Assembly (NCBI GenBank): GCA_020634975.1
Contig: JACKAQ010000001.1
Location: 2,170,001 to 2,234,000 of the forward strand
Length of the DNA stretch: 64,000 bases
Direction of reading: 5' to 3'
Source: JACKAQ01 sp020634975 [NCBI: Calditrichia bacterium]
Lineage (GTDB): Bacteria > Calditrichota > Calditrichia > RBG-13-44-9
Shown: piece after piece, positions 18,494 to 27,129 of the stretch
Numbering within the stretch: position 1 is the stretch's first letter
Layout of the letters: every line of letters starts with the position of its first letter
The notes under the pieces: generated by a model
The model's database searches: none
Told to the model about the DNA's origin: nothing
The model's input: the letters and a program-made list of their open reading frames with translations, nothing else
Translations under genes and position numbers: made by a program

Positions 18494-19111
18494 ATGGAAA
18501 TTGAAAATTTTATTATCACGCAGCCGGTATTTCACGAATTGCGCATCAAACGCTCGGTATTTTTGGGATCGCTGCTGCCGGCAGAAACCCGCGACATTGC
18601 CGAAGAAGTAATTGCAACGCTGCGCAGCAAATATCACGATGCCACCCATAACTGCTTTGCCTACCGGATCGATGCGGACGAATGGCGCTATTCGGACGAT
18701 GGCGAGCCATCCGGCACTGCCGGAAAACCCATTTTGGCGATGCTGGAAAAATACCAGTTGGTGCAGTGTGTGCTGGTGGTTACGCGCCATTTTGGCGGAA
18801 TAAAACTGGGCACCGGCGGATTAATTCGCGCGTATTCCCAATGCGCGGAGGAAACCATACAAATTTCCCCCCGCGAAAAACTTGTCCGCTATCAAATATA
18901 TTCTTTGCAATATGCGTATCATTTTTCACGAAATATTCATTATCTTGTATCAAAATTCAACGGCGAATGGGTAGATTCGCAATTTACAGAAGTGGTTCGG
19001 TCAATCATTCGTGTGCCCGAAGAAACGGCGCAAAGCTTTGCAGATGAAGTGTTGAGCGCCGGAAACGGACAGATTGAACTTGTGGAAATTTCAAATCCCG
19101 GAACGGTATGA
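18494..19111 (+). CDS. YigZ/IMPACT family protein
   Basis: The 205-residue protein carries the UPF0029 signature YSDDGEPSGTAGKPIL and RHFGGIKLGTGGLIRAYS, followed by a C-terminal ferredoxin-like domain. The family is related to eukaryotic IMPACT and its bacterial role is unclear, perhaps in translation or proline peptidase regulation. I chose the ATG at 18494, which starts the conserved domain; a TTG at 18470 is also in frame. It overlaps the ABC ATPase gene by four bases (ATGA), so the genes are coupled. Confidence 0.85.
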   Translation: MEIENFIITQPVFHELRIKRSVFLGSLLPAETRDIAEEVIATLRSKYHDATHNCFAYRIDADEWRYSDDGEPSGTAGKPILAMLEKYQLVQCVLVVTRHFGGIKLGTGGLIRAYSQCAEETIQISPREKLVRYQIYSLQYAYHFSRNIHYLVSKFNGEWVDSQFTEVVRSIIRVPEETAQSFADEVLSAGNGQIELVEISNPGTV

Positions 19112-20001
19112 TACACGTTAAAGCAGAAAATTTATGCAAGGAAATTAACGAGCGCACAGCGGTCGAAAACGTATCTTTTGAGGTGCAGCCCGGACGTGTG
19201 CTCGGTATTCTTGGCGCCGAAAATGCGGGCAAAACCACTATATTGCGTATGTTAATGGAGCTGGTTCCGCCGGATAGCGGCAGCGTCAGTTTTGATGAAC
19301 GGATGATCAGCCCGAAAGTGCGCGACGCAACCGGTTATTTACCGCAGCGGCGCGGTTTGCTGAAAAATCACACTGTAAACGAGTTGCTGATCTATTTTGC
19401 CCAGCTCAAAAATTTGCCCCGCAAAAAAGCCCGTGTCGAAGCTGTCCGGCTGATGGACCGCTTTCAAATCATCGATCAAATGGATACCAAAGTGCATTTG
19501 CTCACCGAAGAAATGCGCCAGAAAGTGGCGGTGATGCTGGCAATTATCCACAATCCGGATTTGCTGATTTTGGACGAGCCGTTTTTGGAGCAGCATCCCG
19601 GATTCATAAAATTGGTGCGAAAACTGGTGCAGCGCTTCCGGGATGAAGGCAAAACACTCATTCTCGCCAGCCGCGATTTCGACGAAGCCGAAATATTGTG
19701 TGACGATGTGCTGGTGTTGCAGGACGGACAAACCCTTTTGCAGGGCAACCTCGCCGAAATCCGCAATCGTTCCAAAGAAAATATGATCGAAGTTTTTGCG
19801 CACGAAAACCTGGAATCGCTGCAAAGCATTTACGGCGTAAAACAGTATGTATTAAACCATCGCAGCGCCCAGTTGTTTGTGGACAGTAAAGTGCCGCCGC
19901 AAAAAATTCTGGACGTTATCGTAAAAACGGTGAACGCCACGCGGATCGAAGTGTGCCGTCCGGGGCTGCGCGAAATTGTCAACCAAATGACGAATTTGTA
20001 A
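19108..20001 (+). CDS. ABC-2 type exporter ATPase with degenerate motifs
   Basis: This 297-residue ABC ATPase resembles NatA. Walker A is GAENAGKT, the Q-loop YLPQRRG is intact, and Walker B is LLILDEP with the catalytic Glu. Three other sites are unusual: the LSGGQ-type signature reads LLTEEMRQK, the D-loop reads LEQHP, and the H-loop reads ASRDFDEAE where a histidine is expected. The membrane partner follows 14 bases downstream. Either the ATPase is slow and relies on a partner, or these substitutions are tolerated in its subfamily. Confidence 0.85.
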   Translation: MIHVKAENLCKEINERTAVENVSFEVQPGRVLGILGAENAGKTTILRMLMELVPPDSGSVSFDERMISPKVRDATGYLPQRRGLLKNHTVNELLIYFAQLKNLPRKKARVEAVRLMDRFQIIDQMDTKVHLLTEEMRQKVAVMLAIIHNPDLLILDEPFLEQHPGFIKLVRKLVQRFRDEGKTLILASRDFDEAEILCDDVLVLQDGQTLLQGNLAEIRNRSKENMIEVFAHENLESLQSIYGVKQYVLNHRSAQLFVDSKVPPQKILDVIVKTVNATRIEVCRPGLREIVNQMTNL

Positions 20002-20015
20002 TCGGAGTGAACATA

Positions 20016-21515
20016 ATGAGGCGCATTTTTGTCATTGCGTTTTGGGAGTGGAAACAGTTTCTGAAAACCCGGCGATTTTGGCTGGTTACTTTTCTGGCGC
20101 CGGTTGTTGCCGCCGCATTGCTGTTAATGCCGACATATTATTACCAAACATCGCAGGCGAACCAAAGCCAGGTAATCGGGTGCGTATCGCTGGATACCAC
20201 GCATTACTGCGAGATGCTTTCCGATCGGTTGCTCGCGGAAATGGAGACGAACACCCGGTTCGGCAAATTGCTGATTGAATCTATCCCGCCCGATACCAGC
20301 GATGCGTTGCGGATGGACATCATCGAACGCGACGCGTTAAAACATGCGCTGGACAGCCTTTACAGCGCGTACGACAAAGTTCAGGAACGCCGCCAATATT
20401 TGTTCAGCCGCCCGGATTCGCCCACCAAAACCCGGCTGCTTCGCGAATCATACGATGAGTTGATCGCAACGCGCGAACAGCTCGATCTCTCCCGCGAAAC
20501 CGGCAAACGCCTCTCCGTCCGGGTGGATACGCTCATGCGAAAGGAAACCCTCAGCAAAGCGGACAGCCTATTGAATACCAAACGCATTTCCGGTTACATT
20601 GTCATCAATCCGCCAAAATTTTTCGATGGAAAAGTAGAATTTCACTCCCGCCAGCCGCGCAACGTTGCCAGCCTGCAACCGCTGGAACATGCATTGCAAG
20701 TGCTGCTGGTGGAAGAACGGATGCGCCAAAGCGATTTTCAGGTGGATAAAATTCAGGAAATGATGCGTCCGGTAATTATCGAAGAAGTGCTCGCCGAAGG
20801 TTCTGCAAAATATCGATTTAGCGTTCGAGAAACTTATATTGCGCCGGTTATTTTGCTGGTGTGCTTTCTGGTGGTGCTGCTCACTACCACCATGTTTTTG
20901 GCAATTTCCATCCACACGGAAAAAAGCCGCAGAATGGCGGAGTTGATCATCGCCAGCGCTTCCACCTTCCAGATTGTTACGGGAAAATCGCTGGGCATCT
21001 GGCTGTTGGGCATCGTGCAAATTTTAGCCGGAACGCTGGTTGCCGGATTGCTGATTCAGCTAAATATGCTTTCCAGTATTGCGGTGCCGTTTCTCGATTG
21101 GGAATATGTTGGATGGTTTACGCTGTATTACACGTTCGGATATTTGCTGTTTGGCGCCTGGTATATTACCGTTGGTGCGCTGAGCCGCCGGAAATCGGAA
21201 ATGTACCGGCTGCTGTTTGTGTTGAATGCGGTTGTGTTGTTGCCGCTGGCTTTGGTGGTGTATGTGCTGTTTTCGCCGGCGTCGATTTTGGTGCGTTTCC
21301 TCAGCTACATTCCGGTTTTTTCGCCGGCGCTGATGGTCATTCGCACGCCGATAGCACCGCCACCGGTGATGGAGTATTACATCACCGGGACGATCATGTT
21401 CATTTTCATTTTACTCGGTTTCAGCATTGCCGGAAAAGTGTTCCGGAACAGCAATCTCGATCAATCGCGGTTACCGGTTTTGCAACGGCTGGTTGCGCTG
21501 CTGCAAGCCCGTTAA
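20016..21515 (+). CDS. ABC-2 type exporter permease (NatB-like)
   Basis: The 499-residue protein starts at 20016 with GGAG upstream. It has one N-terminal helix (LVTFLAPVVAAALLLMPTY), a roughly 250-residue extracytoplasmic region rich in helices, and then about five or six C-terminal helices. This is the ABC2_membrane_3/NatB layout. It works with the ATPase encoded just before it; the exported substrate is unknown. The frame is open from 19953 inside the ATPase gene, but that extension is not plausible. Its stop lies two bases from the convergent nhaA stop. Confidence 0.8.
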   Translation: MRRIFVIAFWEWKQFLKTRRFWLVTFLAPVVAAALLLMPTYYYQTSQANQSQVIGCVSLDTTHYCEMLSDRLLAEMETNTRFGKLLIESIPPDTSDALRMDIIERDALKHALDSLYSAYDKVQERRQYLFSRPDSPTKTRLLRESYDELIATREQLDLSRETGKRLSVRVDTLMRKETLSKADSLLNTKRISGYIVINPPKFFDGKVEFHSRQPRNVASLQPLEHALQVLLVEERMRQSDFQVDKIQEMMRPVIIEEVLAEGSAKYRFSVRETYIAPVILLVCFLVVLLTTTMFLAISIHTEKSRRMAELIIASASTFQIVTGKSLGIWLLGIVQILAGTLVAGLLIQLNMLSSIAVPFLDWEYVGWFTLYYTFGYLLFGAWYITVGALSRRKSEMYRLLFVLNAVVLLPLALVVYVLFSPASILVRFLSYIPVFSPALMVIRTPIAPPPVMEYYITGTIMFIFILLGFSIAGKVFRNSNLDQSRLPVLQRLVALLQAR

Positions 21516-21517
21516 CA

Positions 21518-22864
21518 TTACGATTTCGCAGCATTGCCGGTGCGATATAAAATCACCCAGCCGATCAGCCCGGCAATCAGCGATGCACTGAGAATCCCGA
21601 TTTTGGAATACGTCAGATAATACGATTCGCCAAAGCCCAGATTCGCGATAAACAGCGACATCGTAAAACCGATGCCCGCCAGACAACTGATGCCATAAAT
21701 CTGCTGCCAGCTTGCGCCTTCCGGCAAATCCGCAAACCCAAATTTTACAGATAGATACGAAAACAACGTAATCCCGATTTGCTTCCCGAGGATCAATCCG
21801 AGAATGATGCCGAGGCTCACCGGATGCGAAATTGCCGCACCGAGATCGCCGCTGAGCGTCACGCCCGCGTTTGCCAGCGCAAACACCGGCACAATAAAAA
21901 AGCTGACATACGGATGCAGCGCGTGCTCCAACCGGTGCATGGGCGTATCCACTTTTTCGCAGGCAATTTCCAGCGAATGAACCGCGTGTTGCTGTTTGCT
22001 GTTGATGATCACATCATCGCCGGGATTGTGTGCATCGCGGAAATATGCCAGCGCATTGCTCACGCCATCCACAAATTGATTGGCGTTCAGCCGTGTGGTT
22101 GCGGGAATGGTGAATGCCATCAGCACACCGGCGATGGTGGCGTGTACACCGGATTTCAGAAATGCCACCCACATCGCGATGCCCAGCAGCACATAAACCA
22201 GCGTGTGCCGAACACCCAGCCGGTTCATCAAAAACATTACGGCCAGCAACGCAAATCCGATTGCCAGACTTCCCCACGAAATTTGGGCAGTATAAAATAG
22301 TGCGATCACTAATACCGCACCGATGTCATCCACAATTGCAACGGCTGTCAAAAATATTTTTAGCGTCAGCGGAACGCGGCTGCCGAGCAGCGCAACAACG
22401 CCCAATGCAAATGCGATATCGGTTGCCATGGGAATTCCCCAACCGACGGCGCCTTCCGTGCCGGCGTTTAGCAGGATGTAAAATAGTGCCGGAACCACCA
22501 TCCCGCCGATGGCAGCGGCAATCGGCAGCGCCGCTTTGCGAACCGACGACAGCTCGCCGAGCAATACTTCGCGCTTAATTTCCAGCCCGACAACGAAAAA
22601 GAAAATAGCCATCAATCCGTCGTTGATCCACAAAATGAGCGCTTTGTTCAACACAAAATCACCCAACCCAATGGTGAACGGCGTTTGCCACAAATGTTGG
22701 TAAGCTTCACTATATGGTGAGTTCGCCCAAACCAGGGCGATGACTGTAAACAGCATCAACAAAATACCGCCGGAAGTTTCCAGCTTCAAAAATTCCTGAA
22801 TCGGGCTGAGCATCCGCTCAATTGGTGACGGCGGCGAGTTCTCGTTCGGAATTAGTTTTGCCAT
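21518..22864 (-). CDS. nhaA: Na+/H+ antiporter NhaA
   Basis: The 448-residue protein has the NhaA ion-binding motif TAVAIVDDIGAVL with D179 and D180 (E. coli D163/D164), MATDIAFALGV with D149 (E. coli D133), and GFTMSLFIANLGF. It exchanges Na+ for H+ at the inner membrane and supports pH and sodium homeostasis. It has a roughly 60-residue loop after the seventh helix, a variation known in the family. GGAGC precedes MAKLIP at 22864; an ATG at 22876 is an alternative. Confidence 0.92.
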   Translation of the reverse strand: MAKLIPNENSPPSPIERMLSPIQEFLKLETSGGILLMLFTVIALVWANSPYSEAYQHLWQTPFTIGLGDFVLNKALILWINDGLMAIFFFVVGLEIKREVLLGELSSVRKAALPIAAAIGGMVVPALFYILLNAGTEGAVGWGIPMATDIAFALGVVALLGSRVPLTLKIFLTAVAIVDDIGAVLVIALFYTAQISWGSLAIGFALLAVMFLMNRLGVRHTLVYVLLGIAMWVAFLKSGVHATIAGVLMAFTIPATTRLNANQFVDGVSNALAYFRDAHNPGDDVIINSKQQHAVHSLEIACEKVDTPMHRLEHALHPYVSFFIVPVFALANAGVTLSGDLGAAISHPVSLGIILGLILGKQIGITLFSYLSVKFGFADLPEGASWQQIYGISCLAGIGFTMSLFIANLGFGESYYLTYSKIGILSASLIAGLIGWVILYRTGNAAKS

Positions 22865-23207
22865 GTATTGCTCCATTCGTTTTGGTGTATTGATAAACTT
22901 TGTTCCAGTTTCTTGGGTATAAAAAAACCGGTGTCTCATTTTCAAACCGCAAATAAAGACATCGGCAGCCACAATGTCCGGCCGCTATTTACCGGCTCGC
23001 ATTCAGCTGCAACGAGGCATTTTAACGAATCCGCATTGCAGTTATTGTGGAAATATAAGATAATATGCGCCAAAAAAATTCCAAGTGGTTTCGAAAAATT
23101 GACATTTTGGGGCTTGTGTTAACCGGGTTTTTCGGACAAAAAAAACGCGGACCATGTGTGATCCGCGTTTTATATGAATGTTTCAATTGTGGAGAATTAG
23201 TGCCGGT
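22865..23207. other. Intergenic region upstream of nhaA
   Basis: This 343-base gap holds the nhaA promoter and leader and, at its right end, the terminator of the lipoprotein gene. The nhaA leader contains several GC-rich complementary stretches around 22960-23000 (GCCGG, CCGGC), which could fold. I cannot assign a known riboswitch class. Confidence 0.4.
23138..23171 (-). terminator. Rho-independent terminator of the lipoprotein gene
   Basis: AAAACGCGGA and TCCGCGTTTT form a perfect 10-base stem with a 10-base loop. On the minus strand it is followed by a T run. It lies 37 bases after the stop at 23208. Confidence 0.85.
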
Positions 23208-23663
23208 TTAATCGGGGATTTCCACAGATTTGCTCATCATTTCGCTATCGCCGCACCAGAATTTGCATTCGTATGTGCCGCCTTCCGGCACATCAACGGT
23301 AATATTTGCATCAAAACTGCTGATCATTTGTGCGCACATATCACCGGGATCGCGTTTGCCGAAAACGGTGATCAGTCGTCCGGTGTCTGTTTTCTCAACT
23401 TCAAAATGGGAAAATTTCCAACACATATCCGGTGTTTGAACGGTAACTTTAAACGCGGCGCTGTTGCTGCTGACGCCAACGGAATCGATTTCGATAACCT
23501 GCAATTTTTTGATAATCATATTTGACGGTGCCGCTTTGCTGTCTGAAGCGCTGTCTTCAGGTTTCGGCAATTCCTCATTTTTGGAAACTTCGCGCCGTGA
23601 ACAGGCAACGGTGAGCATCGCGAGAATCAGCACCAATACCCCTCTATTCGACCAATTTCGCAT
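23208..23663 (-). CDS. Hypothetical lipoprotein
   Basis: The 151-residue protein starts at 23663 after a GAGGAGA ribosome binding site and has a lipoprotein signal with TVAC. An acidic linker precedes a compact domain with four cysteines (DMCWKF, DMCAQM, YECKFWCG), which could form two disulfides. The beta-rich pattern suggests a small immunoglobulin-like domain, but I do not recognise the family. It appears to be a single-gene unit with its own terminator. Confidence 0.6.
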   Translation of the reverse strand: MRNWSNRGVLVLILAMLTVACSRREVSKNEELPKPEDSASDSKAAPSNMIIKKLQVIEIDSVGVSSNSAAFKVTVQTPDMCWKFSHFEVEKTDTGRLITVFGKRDPGDMCAQMISSFDANITVDVPEGGTYECKFWCGDSEMMSKSVEIPD

Positions 23664-23747
23664 CGCTCTTCTCCTCGTTTCGTGATTGTTGATACGTCCG
23701 GTTTTCACCGGAAATGAACTTCCGGCGAAAAATTACCGGAATAAATT

Positions 23748-23797
23748 AAACGCTGCCGTATCGCAAAAGTTCGTGACTAAGCGTTACGGCAGCGTTT
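23748..23797. terminator. Hairpin after the subtilase gene
   Basis: AAACGCTGCCGTA and TACGGCAGCGTTT form a perfect 13-base stem with a 24-base loop, 27 bases after the subtilase stop. The minus-strand tail is T-rich but interrupted, so termination is likely rather than certain. Confidence 0.6.
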
Positions 23798-23823
23798 CTG
23801 AAATCCGTGAACCGATGGAAAAT

Positions 23824-25614
23824 TTATTTGCGACGTTTGAATAAAAAGTAAGGTAACCCGATAAAAATCATCAGGTTAAAAAACACGGTCGCGAAAAGGT
23901 CCAGCCCAAGGTGACCGGAATTTAACGTCATTGCAGATGCGCCGCACAATCCGCCGCCACCGTTTCCGGGCGGTGGTGTTCCGGTGATGTCGAATGCCAG
24001 CATCCGTCCGGTGGTGCTGTTGTTGGCGTTATCCGTCGCTTTTACAGAATATTCGATAGTTGTGCCGATCGCCTGCGGCGGGATATTGGCGGTGTAACTA
24101 ACGCCGTTTGCCGTCATTGGAACTGCGCCGGTTCCGCTGCCGGAACCGCTGAGTGAGTAGTTCAGCGTTGCGTTGGTAATGCTGCCGTCATCCACAATAA
24201 ATGCGGTGATGGTGTATGGCGTTTGGTTGTCGTTGGTATCCTCGTGTTGTTCGGTGGTAATCAACGGATTGCCGGAAAGTGCTTTGGCTGCATTCAGCCG
24301 GCCTTCGGTAACGGTGCGATCCACAAAATCGCTCGCGAAATCGACGCTGCCCATCAACCGGTATTTCAGCGCGATGTGATTGATATTCGGATATTGCGCC
24401 TTCACCAGCGCAGCCGTTCCCGCCGCATACGGCGTTGCCATCGATGTTCCGCTAAACGATTGGTAGTTGTTGTTTGGCGTGGTGCTGAGAATATCCGATC
24501 CCGGCGCAGCCAGATCCACTGTGGTTTTGCCGTAATTCGAGAAGCTGGAGCGAATATCCCGCCGGTCGGAAGATGCTACAGCCAGCACATTTTCCGATGT
24601 GTAATTGGAGGGATAATTCGGGTTCGAATCGTTGTTGTTATTTTCGTTGCCAGCCGCTGCGACAAACAGAATGCCGGCCTGATTGGCAGCTTCGACCGCA
24701 TCTGCCAATGCCTGCGAAAATCCGCCGCCGCCCCAACTGTTGCTGAGAATGGGAATATTCATTTGAACGGCATATAAAATCGCATCGATGGCGTCGGATG
24801 TGCTGCCGGAACCGCTGCCGGTCAAAAATTTCAAACCGACCAGGCTGACGTTCCAGTTGATGCCGGAAACGCCGCGATTGTTGTTGCCCACCGCGCCGAT
24901 GATGCCTGCGCAATGTGTGCCGTGGGCGTTATCATCAAACGGATCGTTGTCGTTGTTGGCGAAATCCCAGCCGCGCCAGTCGTCCACAAATCCGTTGCCG
25001 TCGTCATCCACGCCGTTGGTTTCTTTGCCGTTGCCGCTTTCACCGGGATTTTTCCAGATGTTGGCTTGTAAATCCGGGTGATTGTAATCGATACCCGTAT
25101 CGATGACGCCGACAATCACGCTTTGGCTGCCGCGTTGGGTGTCCCACGCATCGGTTCCGTCGATATCCGCATCATTGGTGCCGCCACTTTGCCCGGTATT
25201 TTTTAGCGCCCATTGTTCACCAAAACGGCTGTCGTTGGGCGTTGTTTCCAGCGCGTACACATAATAATTCGGTTCGGCGTATTCTACGTTGGGATCGCTG
25301 CGCAACTCGTCGAGCAGCTCTGCCATTTTGTCGCCATCTACCGACCGCGCCGATGGTCCGTCCATCGTATATTTCACCACGCCAATCGATTCGTAGGATT
25401 TTTGCGCTTTCACGCCTTTGTCGCTCAACAACCCTTCAACGGATCGAATGCCAAGCTGACTTTTGAATTTCACCAAAACTTCGCCGGGAACGTAGGTTTC
25501 CTGCGAACGTTCGATGTTAAACAAATTTGCATCTGCATTACCCTGCCCAAAGGATGATGCGCCCAATATCAATAACCACCCCACCAACAGCAATTTTGAG
25601 GATTGCCGGGTCAT
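23824..25614 (-). CDS. Secreted S8 subtilisin-like protease with C-terminal anchor
   Basis: The 596-residue protein has a signal peptide (to about residue 24), a fervidolysin-type propeptide (about 40-125, with VPGEVLVKFK), and an S8 domain. The triad is D172 (VIDTGID), H231 (HGTHCAG) and S391 (GTSMATP), with N323 for the oxyanion hole. A DDDGNGFVDDW-type acidic loop may bind calcium. A beta-sandwich-like region follows at about 455-545. The last 45 residues are a Gly-rich stretch with C557, a hydrophobic helix and FKRRK, like a C-terminal sorting signal. It should act outside the cytoplasm, possibly retained on the surface. Confidence 0.9.
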   Translation of the reverse strand: MTRQSSKLLLVGWLLILGASSFGQGNADANLFNIERSQETYVPGEVLVKFKSQLGIRSVEGLLSDKGVKAQKSYESIGVVKYTMDGPSARSVDGDKMAELLDELRSDPNVEYAEPNYYVYALETTPNDSRFGEQWALKNTGQSGGTNDADIDGTDAWDTQRGSQSVIVGVIDTGIDYNHPDLQANIWKNPGESGNGKETNGVDDDGNGFVDDWRGWDFANNDNDPFDDNAHGTHCAGIIGAVGNNNRGVSGINWNVSLVGLKFLTGSGSGSTSDAIDAILYAVQMNIPILSNSWGGGGFSQALADAVEAANQAGILFVAAAGNENNNNDSNPNYPSNYTSENVLAVASSDRRDIRSSFSNYGKTTVDLAAPGSDILSTTPNNNYQSFSGTSMATPYAAGTAALVKAQYPNINHIALKYRLMGSVDFASDFVDRTVTEGRLNAAKALSGNPLITTEQHEDTNDNQTPYTITAFIVDDGSITNATLNYSLSGSGSGTGAVPMTANGVSYTANIPPQAIGTTIEYSVKATDNANNSTTGRMLAFDITGTPPPGNGGGGLCGASAMTLNSGHLGLDLFATVFFNLMIFIGLPYFLFKRRK

Positions 25615-25766
25615 ATTTTTTCTCCGGTTTAGTAGATTCGGACAATCATCCCTGATGGATTTATCCCTTACCTTTTCCCTGTATTATTGAGATTCGGGTA
25701 AATATAGCCGAATTAAGTTAAGCGATGTTGATATTTATCAATTGTGGTAGCAGGAATCAGCGTGAA

Positions 25767-26426
25767 TTAGCAGGAAGTCGTGCGAAATGTGGCAACTTCG
25801 CGGAGAATACCGTCGGTTGATGAACCGGATAAAAATAACCGAACCGTTTGAACGCTGTATTTGTGGGTTGCGTTTAGCAGCAAATCGGGCAATCCGTCGC
25901 CGTTTAAATCGCCGGACCACAGCAATTGCCAGCCGCCTTCTTCGCTCCATTCGGTTTGATAAATAACCTGTTTGCGGGTACCGTCGCCAAATACGAGCTG
26001 GTATCCGTTTTCGCCGAACGGCTGTTCGGTGAGCGAAAATTGGCGTTCGCCGAGCAATAGCGTTGCCTGCCCGTTTTGCAGATCGATATCGCAAACCGGC
26101 AGCGTGTCCTCCGCGAAAAACGGTGCGTCGCTGAGCAGCGCCAATGCATCGATGCAGCCGGAATGCGCGATCCGCAACCCGCTTTTTTCATCTGCGCCAT
26201 CCACACATTCGTCGTGAACGGCAGTTAGCGAAAGGGTAGTTTTTTGGAGCAAACCATCGGCGCAAAGCGCCCACCAGCCTGTGGTTTCGGGTATTTGCAC
26301 ATCATCACCGTGAAAATCACCCGGTAACAACAAGCCCACTGGCGGTTCGGTTTGGGCGCTTCCGACAACCGGCAGCAGCAAAATAATCAGCAAAAATATG
26401 GTGTTTTTCCAAATGGATGAGCGCAT
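25767..26426 (-). CDS. Hypothetical secreted protein with FG-GAP-like segment
   Basis: The 219-residue protein has a signal peptide ending VGSAQ. The C-terminal third contains WSGDLNGDGLPDLLL, an FG-GAP/dockerin-like calcium-binding motif. Six or so cysteines (for example WALCADG, DECVDG, SGCID, PVCDID) suggest disulfides. I do not recognise the family. A single hydrophobic gene follows it 50 bases further along the minus strand's upstream side. Confidence 0.55.
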   Translation of the reverse strand: MRSSIWKNTIFLLIILLLPVVGSAQTEPPVGLLLPGDFHGDDVQIPETTGWWALCADGLLQKTTLSLTAVHDECVDGADEKSGLRIAHSGCIDALALLSDAPFFAEDTLPVCDIDLQNGQATLLLGERQFSLTEQPFGENGYQLVFGDGTRKQVIYQTEWSEEGGWQLLWSGDLNGDGLPDLLLNATHKYSVQTVRLFLSGSSTDGILREVATFRTTSC

Positions 26427-26475
26427 GGTTTCGCACCTTTTTCTTTGTGGACACGGTGGTGTAACTATTGAAAAA

Positions 26476-26886
26476 TCAGCGAGTTACGTTGATGTCTTTT
26501 CTGGCGGAAGAAATGGAAATGGTGAATCCCGCCAGCACATCAACCAACGCCAGCAGCGTGATAATGAGGAAAGCCGGTGTGCCAAAACTCGGCACCAAAA
26601 TAAATTCGAGGAGGAATATGATGAAAATGAACATCGAGAAAATGTGCTCAACGGTTGTCGAACGGCTGGTGCTGGTCGATTTTGCAATTTCGAAAAAGAG
26701 CAACACAATGCCGAACATTACCAACGCATCTTCCAAAACCAGCGAGAAATACATCCCGGAAAACAGGAAGCCGCCCACAAGTTCGTTGCTCATCATCAGC
26801 GACATGTCACCGCCGAAAGAAAAATACATCATGTTATACAACACCAAAATCATACTCAACAAGGGTAATTTGACAAATCTTAACAT
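26476..26886 (-). CDS. Four-helix membrane protein of unknown function
   Basis: The 136-residue protein is mostly hydrophobic with about four membrane helices (starting LPLLSMILVLYNMMYFSF and LEDALVMFGIVLLFFEIA). It ends in a short polar tail. I recall similar uncharacterised proteins in Proteobacteria but cannot name the family. An FNR-like palindrome lies 123-136 bases upstream of the start, so oxygen-dependent control is possible. Confidence 0.6.
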   Translation of the reverse strand: MLRFVKLPLLSMILVLYNMMYFSFGGDMSLMMSNELVGGFLFSGMYFSLVLEDALVMFGIVLLFFEIAKSTSTSRSTTVEHIFSMFIFIIFLLEFILVPSFGTPAFLIITLLALVDVLAGFTISISSARKDINVTR

Positions 26887-27008
26887 GTGGTGCAGACTCC
26901 GTTTGCGTTAGCCCTAACTTTAGAAAAAACAGTGGAAATAAGCAAGAGATTTTGGGAAATCTATCAGAATAACAGAGATGAAATCCAAAGTGTGATTCAA
27001 AAATAATA

Positions 27009-27022
27009 TTGATCTTGATCAG
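27009..27022. promoter_or_regulatory. FNR/CRP-like palindrome
   Basis: TTGAT-CTTG-ATCAG matches the FNR consensus TTGAT-N4-ATCAA at nine of ten positions. It lies upstream of the membrane-protein gene starting at 26886. No clear -10 element is placed relative to it. Confidence 0.4.
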
Positions 27023-27033
27023 AAATACCACAT

Positions 27034-27115
27034 TTGCAGCAAAGGAACAAAGTGTTAAAATGTGATACAAATAATTAGTTTTTAACACTTTGCGTTCTTT
27101 ATGCCTTGGCTGCAA
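27034..27115. repeat. Long inverted repeat
   Basis: CAAAGTGTTAAAA (27048-27060) and TTTTAACACTTTG (27080-27092) are perfectly complementary around a 19-base loop. Outer arms TTGCAGCAAAGG and CCTTGGCTGCAA extend the pairing imperfectly. The right arm contains GAACGCAAAG on the minus strand, linking it to the dispersed CGCAGAGA-type repeat. It sits just after the TPR gene and may also act as its terminator. Confidence 0.6.
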
Positions 27116-27129
27116 CAGAAGCATCCCGC

